This document shows positions 10,214-22,262 of a DNA stretch of 64,000 bases, in pieces; position 1 is the first letter of the stretch, and each line of letters begins with the position of its first letter. The position numbers and the translations under genes are program-made. A model generated the notes under the pieces. It saw only the letters and a program-made list of their open reading frames with translations. It was not told where the DNA came from and did no database searches. This stretch comes from Ehretia macrophylla (taxonomy: Eukaryota > Streptophyta > Magnoliopsida > Boraginales > Ehretiaceae). The stretch lies in the NCBI GenBank assembly GCA_037974665.1, contig CM075770.1, forward strand, positions 8,010,501 through 8,074,500, read 5' to 3'.

Positions 10214-11831
10214 TCAGAGGGAAGAGAATATTGGGATTCCTGGAAGGGTATAACCAGCATCAACAATGAAAACATTTCCTGATACATAATTTGAGGAGTC
10301 CTGGATTAAGTATCGAACTAGCGATGTCAATGCAGGATCTGATGTACCAATAGTTTGCAATGGAATAGTTCGCAATGCCACATTCTTTATCCATTCCTGT
10401 TTAAGAAGATCCTCGGTGATCTCTGATCGAAAAATTCCAGGGGCTATTGCATTCACCTTGATTTTGAACTTTCCCAATTCGAGTGCCATAGCATGTCACG
10501 TGAAATACATGCCATAAATCTTTTAAAATCATGCGTTTTCATTCTAAAATAAAAAAAACTAAGATTAGTATGTAGTTTAGGACCTTATACAATCGTCTTA
10601 GAGTTTACTACTTTTTCATGTATGACAATTTGTTACAATATTTTAACCGTTTTGTAACACTCCAATGGAAATATGAAAACCATTGCAATAGAGGTCATAT
10701 CTCAACGTTTTCTCTAATGCTGTATAAACTAAAATATTTTGTAATGGTTTTATTTAATTACAATGTTTATATCTTTTTTATCACTTTTTATTAATAATTA
10801 TTCATAAGATTACTTTTTCTTTACGGTTTTAAACTTATAATTTAATTACAATTACTAATTATTTACAAAGAACCATTGCAGTAATTGCAAAGATTTTTAG
10901 CCCTTATGAAACCGTTTCAAGTGATCAGATATCATAACAATGGCCTGGTTTATTGGTGCACACAAGTATGAAGTATGATATTGTGCAGACTACCTTCGTC
11001 ATGGAGTTTACGGCCACTTTGGAAGAACTATAAGCAACACTTCCAGGCAAATGAACTCGGTCTACACCAGAAATAGATGTGATATTGATAATGGAGCCTC
11101 CTCGACCTGCATCGCGCATGCGCAGGCAAGTATACTTCGCCACCAACCATGATCCTGTTAAGTTTGTATCAACAACTCTTCTCCATTCATCTTCTGAGAT
11201 ATCGATCGGCGATTTTACCGCGCCTATAATAAATCATAAAAATTTATGAAATTCCCGCGACAGGGTTAGAATTAAACATTTTAATTCTTTTACAACACTC
11301 CAATTGAAAAGCCAAAAAAAAAAAAAGAAGCAAGTGCATTAGTGCAACAATTTTTTCTACTACAACTGTTTTTTTTTTTTAAGTGTTGCATAAACTAAAA
11401 TTTTTTGCGACTGTAAAAAATGATATGTAAACATCGGCATCAATTGAGCTGCACTAATACATTAATTTTGATGGGAGTATGATCTTACCTCTGATACCAG
11501 CATTGTTGATCAAAGCATCTATATGGCCAAATGCAGCCCAGGCTTTCTCTACAGCTTTTTCAATTGTGTGGCCATTTGCTGTAACATCAAGCTCCACAGC
11601 CACTGCTCGAATAGAATCAGAACTTTCATCAACTTTGGCAGATTGGTTGATTTGATCACAGAGAGACTTGAGCCTGTCGACGCGACGAGCCGCCGCAATA
11701 ATCTTGCAACCGGCCTTGGCCAGGTCGAGGCAGAACTCTCGGCCCAGCCCTGAGGAAGCACCAGTCACAAAAACGATTTTGTTATCAAGGTTTTGCCATG
11801 GCTCCATTTGGCCTGCAACTCCACTCGCCAT
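10214..11831 (-). CDS. short-chain dehydrogenase/reductase (SDR), copy 1; splice acceptor of exon 3 destroyed
   Basis: This is a classical SDR, a Rossmann-fold NAD(P)-dependent oxidoreductase resembling the plant FabG-like 'MEPW' group; the substrate is unknown. Exons: 11831-11489, 11223-10994, 10492-10214. They would give 283 residues. Motifs: TGASSGLG at 23-30 (cofactor), NNAG at 109-112, N135, S164, Y179 and K183 (YSSSK), which complete the catalytic tetrad. The usual family length is 250-300. Introns 1 and 2 begin with GT (GTAAGA, GTAGTC) and intron 1 ends in AG. The acceptor of intron 2 reads ACAT|GCTATGG, where copy 2 has ACAG|GCTATGG, so AG has become AT. An AG 24 nt further on, after GGAAAG, would restore the frame with loss of eight residues. 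The gene may therefore be dead, or may make a slightly shortened protein. Confidence 0.8.
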
Positions 11832-11885
11832 TTCTATGCTTAGCTAAGGGTTGTTAACATGCTGAATCATGCGGGCTCAAGCGCT

Positions 11886-11894
11886 CTTTATATA
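11886..11894 (-). promoter_or_regulatory. TATA box of SDR copy 1
   Basis: Minus-strand TATATAAAG lies about 55 bp upstream of the ATG at 11831. It is conserved before copy 2 (30519-30527) at the same distance. Confidence 0.6.
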
Positions 11895-11949
11895 GATCAT
11901 TTTGCTATTTGAATTTTTCAACATCTTTGAGCTACGATAATTTTTCTAA

Positions 11950-12246
11950 TAATCTTCCATCTGCCATGTGAACTTTAATTTATTCTTTCTTTTTTTAGGG
12001 TAACACTACTTCTTGGAGCTTTTTTTTAATTATTATTTAAGAGAATTAAGTCCAAGTTATTTCACATTACATAAAATGTTACATATGATAATTGATTTTG
12101 AAACTTCTCGTATTTAGAACAAGAATTATATCACTAGACCAAATGACCAATGACCTTTTCGGAGCATTTCTTCACAACATCCCAAAATAGGATGAATAGG
12201 GTAGGCCTTACTTAGACTTCCCTTTTTATGTAGTGTAGTTCTAATC
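11950..12246. repeat. start of unit 2, copy of window positions 1-297
   Basis: Sequence TAATCTTCCATCTGCC onward matches the window start, with scattered substitutions. It marks the boundary between tandem units and lies just upstream of SDR copy 1. Confidence 0.85.
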
Positions 12247-12254
12247 TATTTATG

Positions 12255-12586
12255 CAGGGGCGGAGTCAGAAATTTTTATCACTGGAGGCTAAAATAAATA
12301 ATTTTTTAACTATATGATTTCATTTTTTCTTTCAGTAAGCGCTAGTTAATTTTTTTAACTAAAAATACATAGATATTTTAATTTTTTTTCCTAAAAATAC
12401 ATAAAATTTTATAATTTTTCAACTATATGACTTCATTTTTTCTTTCAGTGGGCGCTAATTAATTTTTTAACTAAAAATACATAGATATTTTATTCTTTTT
12501 CCTCAAAAATACATAAAAAATTTTAACGTTATTCTAAGTCAGTGGGGGCTGCAGCCCCCACTTACTCTAATGTGGCTCCGCCACTG
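12255..12586. mobile_element. hAT-type MITE, 332 bp
   Basis: The terminal inverted repeats begin CAGGGGCGGAGTCA on the left and CAGTGGCGGAGCCA on the right (as reverse complement). The element is flanked on both sides by the 8-bp direct repeat TATTTATG (12247-12254 and 12587-12594). The unoccupied site with a single TATTTATG exists in unit 1 (near 298 and again near 4386), which proves insertion. An 8-bp target duplication and CAG-type ends fit hAT. It has no coding capacity, so mobilisation would need a transposase from elsewhere. Confidence 0.9.
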
Positions 12587-12727
12587 TATTTATGTATTTA
12601 ATCCGGGGGCTACTCTATATATACGAGTCATCTTAGTTTTGTAACTACTTTTAACAATATTACGTTCAAGTAATATGACCAACAACAATTAAGGATTTAT
12701 ATCTATAGAAAGTCAGTCATTAGACAA

Positions 12728-12969
12728 TTTTAATGAAAACATTAAAGGAGTGGTTAAAACAGAACTCATTTAATAAATTAATGGTCCTTACCAAAAATAG
12801 TTAAATCGTCAAAACAAGATTATGACAATAATTTAATGACCTCGGGAATTTTAATGAAAACATTAAAGGAGTGGTTAAAACAGAACTCATTTAATAAATT
12901 AATGATCCTGACCAAAAATAGTTAAATCGTCAAAACAAGATTATGACTATAATTTAATGACCTCGGGAA
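12728..12969. repeat. 121-bp tandem duplication (2 copies)
   Basis: Copies at 12728-12848 and 12849-12969 begin TTTTAATGAAAACATT and end CCTCGGGAA. Unit 1 has a single copy near 6170-6290, so the duplication arose after the units separated. Confidence 0.9.
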
Positions 12970-13398
12970 TAATTTATTCCTAGATTTAAATTCTTTCTTG
13001 AATTAAATGCGGAGAGTCATGTTTTGAAGATATTTGTGTTATAAAGTGCTTAAATTAAGCATTGGTTTAGTTATAGTATAAAAATATAATTTTAAACATA
13101 AAATCATTATTTTTTTTTTATAGTTTATATAAAAATTTATGCATAAATAATTTTCCCGGATCTTAATTACTGATTTCGATATTATAGTACATACCCTAAT
13201 CTTGAGTCTCTAGCTCCGCCCCTAGATAGAGTAGTTAGGCCTAGGGATCAAATCGGCCTAATGAATAGTTACTGCTAGTGGCAAACTAGCCTATGTAATC
13301 TAGGCGGCGTAATGAATACATACGATTAGCGTCAAACTAACCTAGGGATCTAGTCGGCCTGGTGGCCAATTTGATCAATAATTTGACATATATGAATA

Positions 13399-13885
13399 GG
13401 AAAAATCTCACATTTACTCTCTATTATTTATAAAGTATCTCAATTTAATTTTTATTATTTAAAATATCTCAATTTAGATCCTATTATTTCTCTAAAAGTT
13501 TCAATTTCATCCTTATTATTTAAAGTTTTCAATTTCATTTTTTTTTATTTTTTAAAAAATTTTAATTTCGTCCCTATTATTTTTAAAAAGTTTCAAATTT
13601 ATCCCTATTATTTCTCAAAAAATTTCAATTTAGTTCTTGAATAATATGAACAAATTTGAAACTTTAAGAAAATAATAGTAACAAAATTAAAACTTTTTAA
13701 AAATAATAGGGGCGAAGTTGAAACTTTTTAAAAAATAATAGGGACTAAATTGAGGCATATTAAACAATAGGGATGAAATTGAAACTTTTGGTAAAACAAT
13801 AAGGACTAAATTGAGATATTTTAAATAAAAGGAACTAAATTGAGACGCTTTGTAAATAATAGGGACTAAATATAAAATTTTCCCT
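13399..13885. mobile_element. foldback MITE, unit 2 copy (fuller)
   Basis: Same element as 6721-7117, with long complementary arms. It retains an extra block near 13755-13845 made of repeated AGGGACTAAATTGAG-like phrases that unit 1 lacks. Confidence 0.75.
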
Positions 13886-14945
13886 ATATGAAAACACGTA
13901 CTAAAAGTCTAAAAGAGACTTGAGAAAGAATTTGCCAAATGATGATATTAACATGTCGTTTGTATGAATTATTAGGGCTTTTATATAGTGGTAATGTTAC
14001 ATGCTCTTATGTAAAAGGTTAAGAACTCGAATTTTATTGATTACGTTATACGAACTTAGACTCTAATTAATCAAAAAAAAAAAATTCTCATTTGCATGGG
14101 ATTTTTTTTTTTGGGTCAAATTTGCATGGGATTTCACTGTTGGGTTGCGATAAGTGGAAGATGTCTTATCTCATCGGCTCGGTCATGATAGGCTCATGTC
14201 CACGTTGGTCGACACGCACTTGTTGCCTAAAGTCGTGTTGGTTCAATGCAAACCAACAAGATGGCTGGTATTAAAAGTATGTGTAGTCCAAGTTGGTCGC
14301 CACATGCATGTATAAAGGGGCCAATCCCCGCTGCTGAGAGAAAATATTAAAAAATTTATATATATATTTTTTAAAAATGAAATATTAATATATATTTAAT
14401 TAAAAAATTATGTATTTTAATCTTCACATGTGACTCGTTGCTTAAAGAATATATGTTTTCTTACCATTTCGTTTTCTTATCATTGAGGAACGACCCCTTC
14501 ATTCATGTTCTTGTTCGCTGGCTAGTATTGCACCGTGGTCCGTGATAGGCCTATTTCCTTACCTGAGACTCTCTAGCCCATTTAGGTTGTTTATCATTTC
14601 ATCAGCCCATTAGTCTCTGAGTTGGGCTACTTTTGACCAATTCACACTTAAATATGCCTATTATAACTGAAAACACTCACTTTTTTACTTCAATTACTAA
14701 AATCAATTTAACTATAGGATTATCACAAATGTTATATACTATGTTTAAGCAAATTATTTACTGATTTGTATTACAACATCGAGAATAAAATAATCCTTTA
14801 GGGGTTTGAGGACATAATGTACCATGTTGATTTTTCAATATATAGTTAGTCTAAGAAAGATGATCGACAATCCACAAAATTCCACATACTATATTCCAAT
14901 AAACATAAGCATTTCATTTATGATCAATAACTGAAGCGCTTTCAG

Positions 14946-15895
14946 TGGCGATCGGTATGTTGGATTCAATTAGGAATAGATTGACATTCCCAACTTTATT
15001 TTTATTAAACCTGAGAATCTTATTCCCTAGGTAATCCAATTTTTACCAACTTGGGATCAACTATTCCCAACAAAATACATGGGAATAACTCATTCATATG
15101 GTTGTGCAAAAGAACTCATTTGTCAAATTATCAAAGTGTCATTTTCCAAATATAAAAAATATATAATAACAAAAGAGCACTTATTATTAATTATTATTCA
15201 TGTTACCATTCTTTATGAAAATTATGTTTTAATTGTAAATAATATTATTATTAAACTAGTTACCAAAAATACCTTTTCAAAACATAACATGTACACAACA
15301 ACAAAAGAGAGATCCTTATTATTATTATTATTATTATTATTTATTATCTATTAGTAATAATATTATTATAAGAAAATGACAAAAATATCATTTTAAAATG
15401 AAACATTTATATAATAACAAAAGAAAAATCCTTATCATTGCTATATTTTATATTAATAATATAATTATTTGTTAATGACCAAAATGCCTTCTCAAAACAT
15501 AAATGTACAAAAAGACAAAATGACTAATTTTATTATTATTTTATTTATCGTTATTGTTATCATCATCATTATTATTATTAGTAGTAGTAGTAGTATTACC
15601 ATAACCATTATTATTATTATTATTATTTTTTTTATGTATATTTTTAATACAACTAAATGTGTACATTAATAACAAAAGGTCAATCTTTTTATAATTTTAT
15701 GAAAGTCGAGTAATACTATTTTTTGTATATTGACTACTAAATATGAGTTTGGAATCAATACATATGCTTCGATCTTCATTTCTATATCATACTTTGCATG
15801 ACATACTCTTTTCGAGTTCATTTCATTCTCACGTTCATTCTATTCTTTAACTCATTTCATTCTTGTCTAGCTTCATTCCATATTACCAATCGCCA
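14946..15895. mobile_element. inverted-terminal-repeat element, unit 2 copy (950 bp)
   Basis: Orthologous to 8422-9389, with the same TGGCGAT termini and trinucleotide-rich centre. It differs by small deletions. Short open frames in it are conserved only because the DNA is duplicated; they do not look like protein. Confidence 0.6.
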
Positions 15896-16494
15896 GCTTA
15901 ACGTTTTTGTTTGAATTTAGAATATTGCTTATTTTCTCTAGTTTGAGAAATTTGTCATAATTTATGCCATATTTTCCAATTCATTCTTTTTACCTATATT
16001 AGTATAATACAAAAATAAATGAATGAGAAATTAGGAGTTATTAATTATATAAATTCCTATATTCTTTATTTGGTTGTCTTCCTCTTTATTCCACTTGAAA
16101 AGGGGTGCAACCCCCCACTCGACTGCACCACCAAGTCCTAACCCAACCTAATCTTTTTGCTTCAGTTCAAATCCATGAATATTCTTTGGTCAGTCAGCCC
16201 GAATTGACCATCAATTTTAGAGATAATAAGTGAATCCCACAGCATGTAAAACTTACTTGTATGTGGTTGGGCTGATCATCAGCTCGAACTGACTAAAGAA
16301 ATTCTCTCAAATCCATCCAACTCACATGTGATGATAGATCTAAGTTAATGGCGCATAACATTCTCTAGTTAGTTCCCAATGCACAGGCTAACTTCACGGC
16401 AAGAATGTTCCCATTGAGGTCAACCATAGCTAGCTTGTGCCATAGGAATAAACTGTCACAGGAGCTGACCTCACCTATTCACCATGCAACAAAG

Positions 16495-18068
16495 GGGTCG
16501 TTCTCCTGTGCGGGATGCGGGAATACGGGGTGAGCATTTGGAGTTGTTGATTCGAATCGACGGCTTAGATTGATGACTGCTTTTTTTTTTTTAATTTAGT
16601 TGTACTGTCTAATTACAAATTTATCCGTGATTGTATTTAATGGTTGTAGGACTCTATCGATTTGACCGATTTGATATTCAACTTTTTTTAAAGCATTAAT
16701 TATATTTTAATGCTTAATTACATTATTACCCTTGGATTGGTTAATTTCACATGAGATCACATCACACTATAATACCAGCCTTTACTAAATTTTTCTTAAC
16801 ACTTAAAAAAGATTTTGCAAACATGAAATTACTTTTATACCCAAATTTGTATTCAAAACTTCTCAAACACACTTCCTCACGATTTAAAAAATAAATAAAC
16901 ACTTACATAGTATTTGGAATCAATTCACATGTGGAATTCATTTAATTTATAAATGAATTTTATGAAGAATTTATTTACAAATGAATTTTCTTGTTTGGAA
17001 CTGAAAACAATATTAAGTCAATTCTATTATTTATAAATTTAAATTGTGTTTGGTTTTTTTATGTGGTAACTAGTTGATCAAACTGTGAGATATAATGACA
17101 TAAGAGACGACCCTTTTGCAAGCGATAAAATTTAGTACGATCGAATCATGAATGCTCATGGTCATTACATGCACTAAGGGGGTTTATAATTTTTTAATGT
17201 TGATCAAATATAAGATATTGTATAGGTTAATTTTCTCGCCATTAAATACATATGATACTTTATATGTAAAACGCTCCTCATTACATGTTAGTTTATTGTA
17301 TGTTAAGCCCATTCAATCGATTTTAAACTTGATTTTATAATTATTTATTATAATTACATTGTCTTCTAATTTACGAGAAATAGTCAATTGTTGACTTTTA
17401 TAAATGACACATTATATAACAATAGAATCATACATACAATTGTTGACTTTTATAAATGATACATTATATAACAATAGAATCATACATACTCATACGTTAC
17501 TATTAACCCATTAATTTCAAAAAAAAATAATGAACCTATATGACATGAGGAAAAGGCTCTCCAAATTTGAGCGCCAAAAAAGAAAATTTAAAACTTTATG
17601 TTTCACTTTGATATTTTCATATATTACTATTCATTTTATATATCTTTTGTCTTCATTTATTTTCCCATTTTGATCATTTCTAAATTATTATTTTTTTGAA
17701 TTATTTGTCCCTTTTTCGTCATTTAAAAATTATTTTGTCTTTACTCATCATGTCATTTTTGTTATTTGGTCACTATTTTGTCTTTACTATTTAGTAACAT
17801 TTTAAATCCCACTGTAAGGACATAATAGACATTTAGTCTACAATATGAGGGCATAAAAAAGATATCACCACTTGACATCATTTATCCCAATCTGACTCCA
17901 TTAAATGCTTGCAGTCCCACTGACACATACGCATGGATATAAAAGACATTTACTCATCCTTTTTTGTTTTCATCTCAATTGCTACCCATTAATGCAGCCG
18001 GGTACAATTGCCACTTATCCCAATCTCCTTCATCCTCGTTTCTCGCACCCCTTATACTAGACGTTCCT
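16495..18068. mobile_element. 1574-bp insertion with 10-bp flanking repeat
   Basis: Unit 1 reads CCATGCAACAAAGTGTTGTAATG without a break. In unit 2 the string TGCAACAAAG occurs at 16485-16494 and again at 18069-18078, with 1574 bp between. This is the signature of a transposition with a 9-10 bp target duplication, which is typical of Mutator-like elements. I could not see good terminal inverted repeats, so the class is open. It contains no coding region. It includes a 51-bp tandem duplication and AT-rich sequence shared with 32790-32940 and 35500-35640. Confidence 0.7.
17386..17487. repeat. 51-bp tandem duplication (2 copies)
   Basis: CAATTGTTGACTTTTATAAA and the rest of a 51-bp unit occur at 17386 and 17437 with one substitution. 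Confidence 0.9.
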
Positions 18069-18078
18069 TGCAACAAAG

Positions 18079-18446
18079 TGTTTGTAATGATTGGAATTCA
18101 ACTCTATACTCGTCTAGTTTTGAACTTTTTGGTTACCTCATATAAGTAGATGACGACGTTTTTGTTTATAGTTGTGTAATTAATATTACTCATTTTGAAA
18201 GTGGAACGAAATTTTTTTTGGCTGAATTAGCAAAAAGCGAGTGTTCTTGTGCAAGTGAAAAGAAAAATATTCATAATTATATGTACGACAACTAATTGAA
18301 TTAATTATTTCAACGTCCAAGAAGGAAAATATTATTTTAAAGTTGACAATCCGGAATAATTACACATGAAATAATAATCACAGAGAAAATAATATTCGGA
18401 TTGCTGGAAGGGAAGAACCAGCATCAACAATGAAAACATTTCCTGA
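18079..18446 (-). pseudogene. SDR 3' relic (last ~24 codons and 3' flank)
   Basis: Positions 18376-18446 read on the minus strand as the C-terminus of the SDR ([10 protein letters not shown] onward, then a stop), and 18079-18375 match the SDR 3' flank of unit 1 (9941-10213). Homology stops abruptly at TTTCCTGATA, where the intact gene continues. This fragment is separate from the 3' end of SDR copy 2 at 28840, so the array once had two SDR 3' ends here. Confidence 0.85.
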
Positions 18447-19177
18447 TAAAAATAGACATTAAAGGAACTTTTTTATTTTTATTTTTTTGCTTTAAAAAAA
18501 AAAAGAAAACTCACATCTAACACAACCGAGGAGGGTGGTCTCACCACCTGAGATATTGTCGCTAGAGGCTTGGAGCTCTGAGGTAAGATTGTTGAGTGTA
18601 TTTTTTAGTTTGATAACTTTTTTTTTTTTCCTTCCAAAACTTTTGGTCAAAAGGTGACCAAAAGAAAAGAAGTTAACTTTGTCATGTTGTTTATTAGGTG
18701 CGGACAGCTAGTGTCCACTTTTTTTTTTTTTAAAATAAAAATTAGGAAATTATAAAAAATGTCAGAGCGTGCATTTTTTTTTAAATAAAAAGTAAGAAAT
18801 TATAAAAAAAGGATGTGCACGTGCACATGCTGGCCAAGCTGTGGATCCGCCCCTGGTTTTTAATGTCTTTTATTTTGTGTTTGAGAATACGGGATAGGTT
18901 GATCTCCTGTTATGGTTTAATATATATTTCTCTCTTTGTCAAAAAAAATGATGATATTAAATGAACATGAATTTGATACACTAATTCAATTTAGTCCCCA
19001 AAATTTATAAATAAATTCAATTTAGACCATAAACTTGTAAAAAAAATCTAACTTAGTCGCTAAACTTACTAAATATTTTAATTTCATCCCTAATTTATTT
19101 TTATCTTCTTCTTCCTCCTTCACCTCCATCAATATACTCCTATCACCCCCACCCCTCACAACTCCTACACACATATA
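18447..19177. other. unassigned DNA between SDR relic and CACTA element
   Basis: This is not part of the unit backbone and lies outside the CACTA ends. It has poly-T and poly-A runs and a GTGGATCCGCCCCTGG string near 18840 resembling a hAT-class terminus, whose partner I did not find. No gene is seen. Confidence 0.5.
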
Positions 19178-19199
19178 CACTACAAGAAAAAATAGTATC

Positions 19200-19410
19200 G
19201 ACGACGGGGCATCGCTGTGCCCTCGCTTTTTGGCGAGGGCTCGGCGAGGAAGGAAAGCCCTTGCCGAATCGACGAGGGCAGTTCCTTGCCCTCGCCGATT
19301 CGGCAAGGGACAGGGACTGCCCTCGCCGAATCGGCGAGAGAGGTGACGTTCCGTCGTCGAAACAGAAGTGACAGGACATCAGCGAGAGACATACCCTTCC
19401 CTCGCCAATT
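19200..19410. repeat. left subterminal repeats of the CACTA element
   Basis: About 200 bp of short inverted and direct repeats of the type GCCCTCGCCGA and TCGGCGAGGG, strongly GC-rich against the AT-rich background. In En/Spm such subterminal motifs bind the TNPA protein. Confidence 0.8.
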
Positions 19411-20386
19411 AGTTCTAAGTGTACGTTTAACAACTACGATTATTTCATATAACAATTTATGAGTGTTTTAAAAGCATTAAATTTATATTAAATAATATGA
19501 ATTATTTGTTTTAAATAATTATACATATAGCTACTGACTATATTTTTCCTTATTAAAATGTCCTGGATTGGCGTGTACATAACTTGACTAAAGCGTCCAC
19601 ATTTCGGCTTTGATTGTAAATACTTTATTTTTTGGAAATTACAAAACAAAATATGGATTTTACTGTAAATAAAAACATGTTTACATCTTTTAAACAATTT
19701 ATGGGACAACTTGTTTTGTAGGTGAAAAATAAATTATATACAATATCATATTTAACGTACTGCAGAATATAAACAATTATTTCTTTGTAAAAAACAAAGC
19801 AGAATTATAAATAAAGCATTTTATTATAATAGTTAATGCAATACAAACATAAACATAATTTTACATTGATAATTAATAAAGGATTACATAGCATCCTTTT
19901 TTAATACAACAACACAACGACTTAATACCTAACATAATTAAAGATTACTAATGCTGATACTTCCAAGATGATAAAAAGATAGAGATATTAGGGAAAAAAG
20001 TTTGGGCACTGGATCCGCATCATTTGGTCTTGAACGAGCTGGCCTACTTAGGCATTCGAAATGTATCCGTCATATTTTGGCGGAGCATTTAGATCAAGGG
20101 TGGGTTTAACAAACTTGGAGTAATTTGGATACTCCTTCATTGTATCCACCTCATCTTTAATAGTCACTCGAACAGAATCTTTTTGGTGTTGTTGATCCTT
20201 ACTCATCCTTCAAACTTTTTAGATGAAGACTACAATTACAAATTTGAGATGCTATGAGAAAACGCAATGCCAAGTGCTATTTATAGGATGAAGGTCATTG
20301 AATGCGAAGATTGATAGCTTGGTGAGCATATGAATACAACTCTTCATTTTTTACAAGGGTCAAGATATCAACTAATGGTTCGCAGA

Positions 20387-20685
20387 CACGTGACTGTCCA
20401 CCATTGGTCTTCAATAGGTGAAATAATTGGGGACATGCATGCACACTAGTTTCAAGATTTAAAAGCTGATGTGTCCATCTCGTTTCGAAACCGGGGCCCT
20501 ATCAGTTTGGACGATTTTCTGCCATGTGGCGTGCACGCGAACACAATGCATGTAAAACAGGTGTTTCGCTATGTCTATTACAAAACGGGGCCATCGCATT
20601 TCATTATATTCTGCCCTGTGGTTAGTGGCCACGTGACTGTGTCCCATTCTTCTTGGATTGGTCAAATAATTTGTGACATGCGTGG
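20387..20685. repeat. diverged internal repeats of the CACTA element
   Basis: CACGTGACTGT followed by a TTGGTC..AAATAATT..GACATGC pattern occurs at 20387-20445 and again at 20630-20684. CGGGGCC..ATTTTCTGCC-like phrases occur between them. This lies upstream of the transposase genes and could be promoter sequence; no function is shown. Confidence 0.45.
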
Positions 20686-21895
20686 TATCTTCACCCGATT
20701 GATAAAACTATTTTATAACAACTACATTAGTTAAAAAACAATTGTTTAATTCAATACTTTTAATATTTTAATATCTATTTAAACTATTGTATTTATATAA
20801 TTAATTACTTAAAATATATAGATTTGTAAAATATTTTGAACTGTTATAACTTTCACATTGTATATATCATCCTACTTGATAACTAATTCAATAATATAAT
20901 CGATTTATTAATATTCTAAGTAAATTGAGAAGTAATAAAAATATAATTAATATAAGATTTAAATTTTAAATCTAAATTAATTATTTATTAATGTGTGTTT
21001 TATTAATATTATTTTGTTTATAAGCTTTTAAGTTTTTTTAAAAAAAGGTAACTAGTAGTTCAATATTTTGTAATTTCATAAAAGGTCAAAAAAAAACAAA
21101 ATAATCATACATTATTAAGTCAAGTTTTAATATGTAAAATTACAATGTGTTATAACACAAAAAAATGAAAAGAAAAACAATTGCCAACAATCGAAATGGG
21201 CCGTCCCCAAAATGAAACTAAAGTTAATCTTCGCTAAAAATAAATAAATTATAAGAAATTAAAAAAAAAAAGTGCCAAAAAAAATTACAAATTAAACAAA
21301 AAGGAAAAAGTGGAAAAAACAAACTAATGGCTAATTAATATAATTTTTTGAAGAAAATATGAAAATACATATTAATTAAAAAAAATTAAAATTTTAAGAT
21401 AATAACCAAAAAAAAGTTAAAAAAACCAAATTATTTACATTATTAATATAATTATTTTCAAGAAAATATGAAAAAACAAATTAATAAACAAGTAAAAATT
21501 TTAAGATAATAAACAAAAATAATATCTAATTACTTTTGCATTTATGTTATAATATCTAATTAATATAATATTTGTTATGAATTTATTAATATATTCATTA
21601 ATTAAAGAATTAAAAAAGTTGCATTGAAAACAAATAAATACAGTGAAAAAACACACTAATAGCATGTTAAACATACAAATTATGTTACAAAAATGTAAAA
21701 ATAAATTAATATAGAAAAAAAAAGATAAGATAATAAACGAAAAATTGAAGTATTAAACAAACGAAACAAATTTATTTTTAATTAATACAATAATTATGAT
21801 GAAAAAAACTTAAAACAAATTAATTAAGAGAATAAAACAATAAGCTTTAAAAAAATAACAAAAAAAAAATAGGAGGTCCGTCTCCCAAATTAAAT

Positions 21896-22072
21896 CCAAT
21901 GGGCGAGGCCCATTGGCTGCCCCAATGGGCCTCTCCATTGGTTTCTGAGCGGCAGCCCAGTATCACGTTGGGCCGCTGCCCAGAGTTAACAACATACAAA
22001 AATAATAATAATTGAATTTTTTTTTTTAAATAACTTATTTCGGCGAGGGCCCACCACTGCTGGGCCCTTGCC
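21896..22072. repeat. cluster of GC-rich hairpins in the CACTA element
   Basis: Four inverted repeats lie close together: CCAATGGGC..GCCCATTGG (21896-21916), CCAATGGGCC..CCATTGG (21922-21941), GCGGCAGCCCA..TGGGCCGCTGC (21949-21979) and GGCGAGGGCCCA..TGGGCCCTTGCC (22042-22072). The last contains the GCGAGGGC word of the subterminal repeats. Confidence 0.8.
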
Positions 22073-22139
22073 TAAATTAGAGTCAAATCTGCTGCCCTCG
22101 ATTTGAATATGAAAATTTCCTTAAAAAAAAACCGCCCTA

Positions 22140-22262
22140 CCTCCCTTTCTCATTTCAACGAAAGCAACGCACCCCTCCTTCCCCCCCTTCCTCTACCCCA
22201 CCTCCCCTACCCCTAACCCCTACCCCCTACCCCATAACCCTTCCCCCCCCCTCCCCCCATAC
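22140..22262. repeat. C-rich tract
   Basis: About 120 bp made of many runs of three to eight C separated by T, A or TA (for example CCCCTAACCCCTACCCC). The minus strand has enough G runs to form G-quadruplexes. It lies between the hairpin cluster and the transposase relic. Confidence 0.8.

Larger units (their letters stand above)
12694..16494. repeat. unit 2 backbone, duplicate of 6140-9937
   Basis: Collinear copy of the unit 1 backbone, with its own small differences: a 121-bp tandem duplication near its start, a fuller foldback element, and no LINE-like segment. No gene is seen. Confidence 0.85.

Noticed and set aside
19022-19462. Arg/Ala-rich open frames on both strands
   Set aside because: They are translations of the GC-rich CACTA subterminal repeats. 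All frames are open because of base composition, and nothing resembles a protein family.
22185-22230. Telomere-like CCCTAACCCC string
   Set aside because: Only one or two imperfect units occur within a general C-rich tract. It is not a telomeric array.
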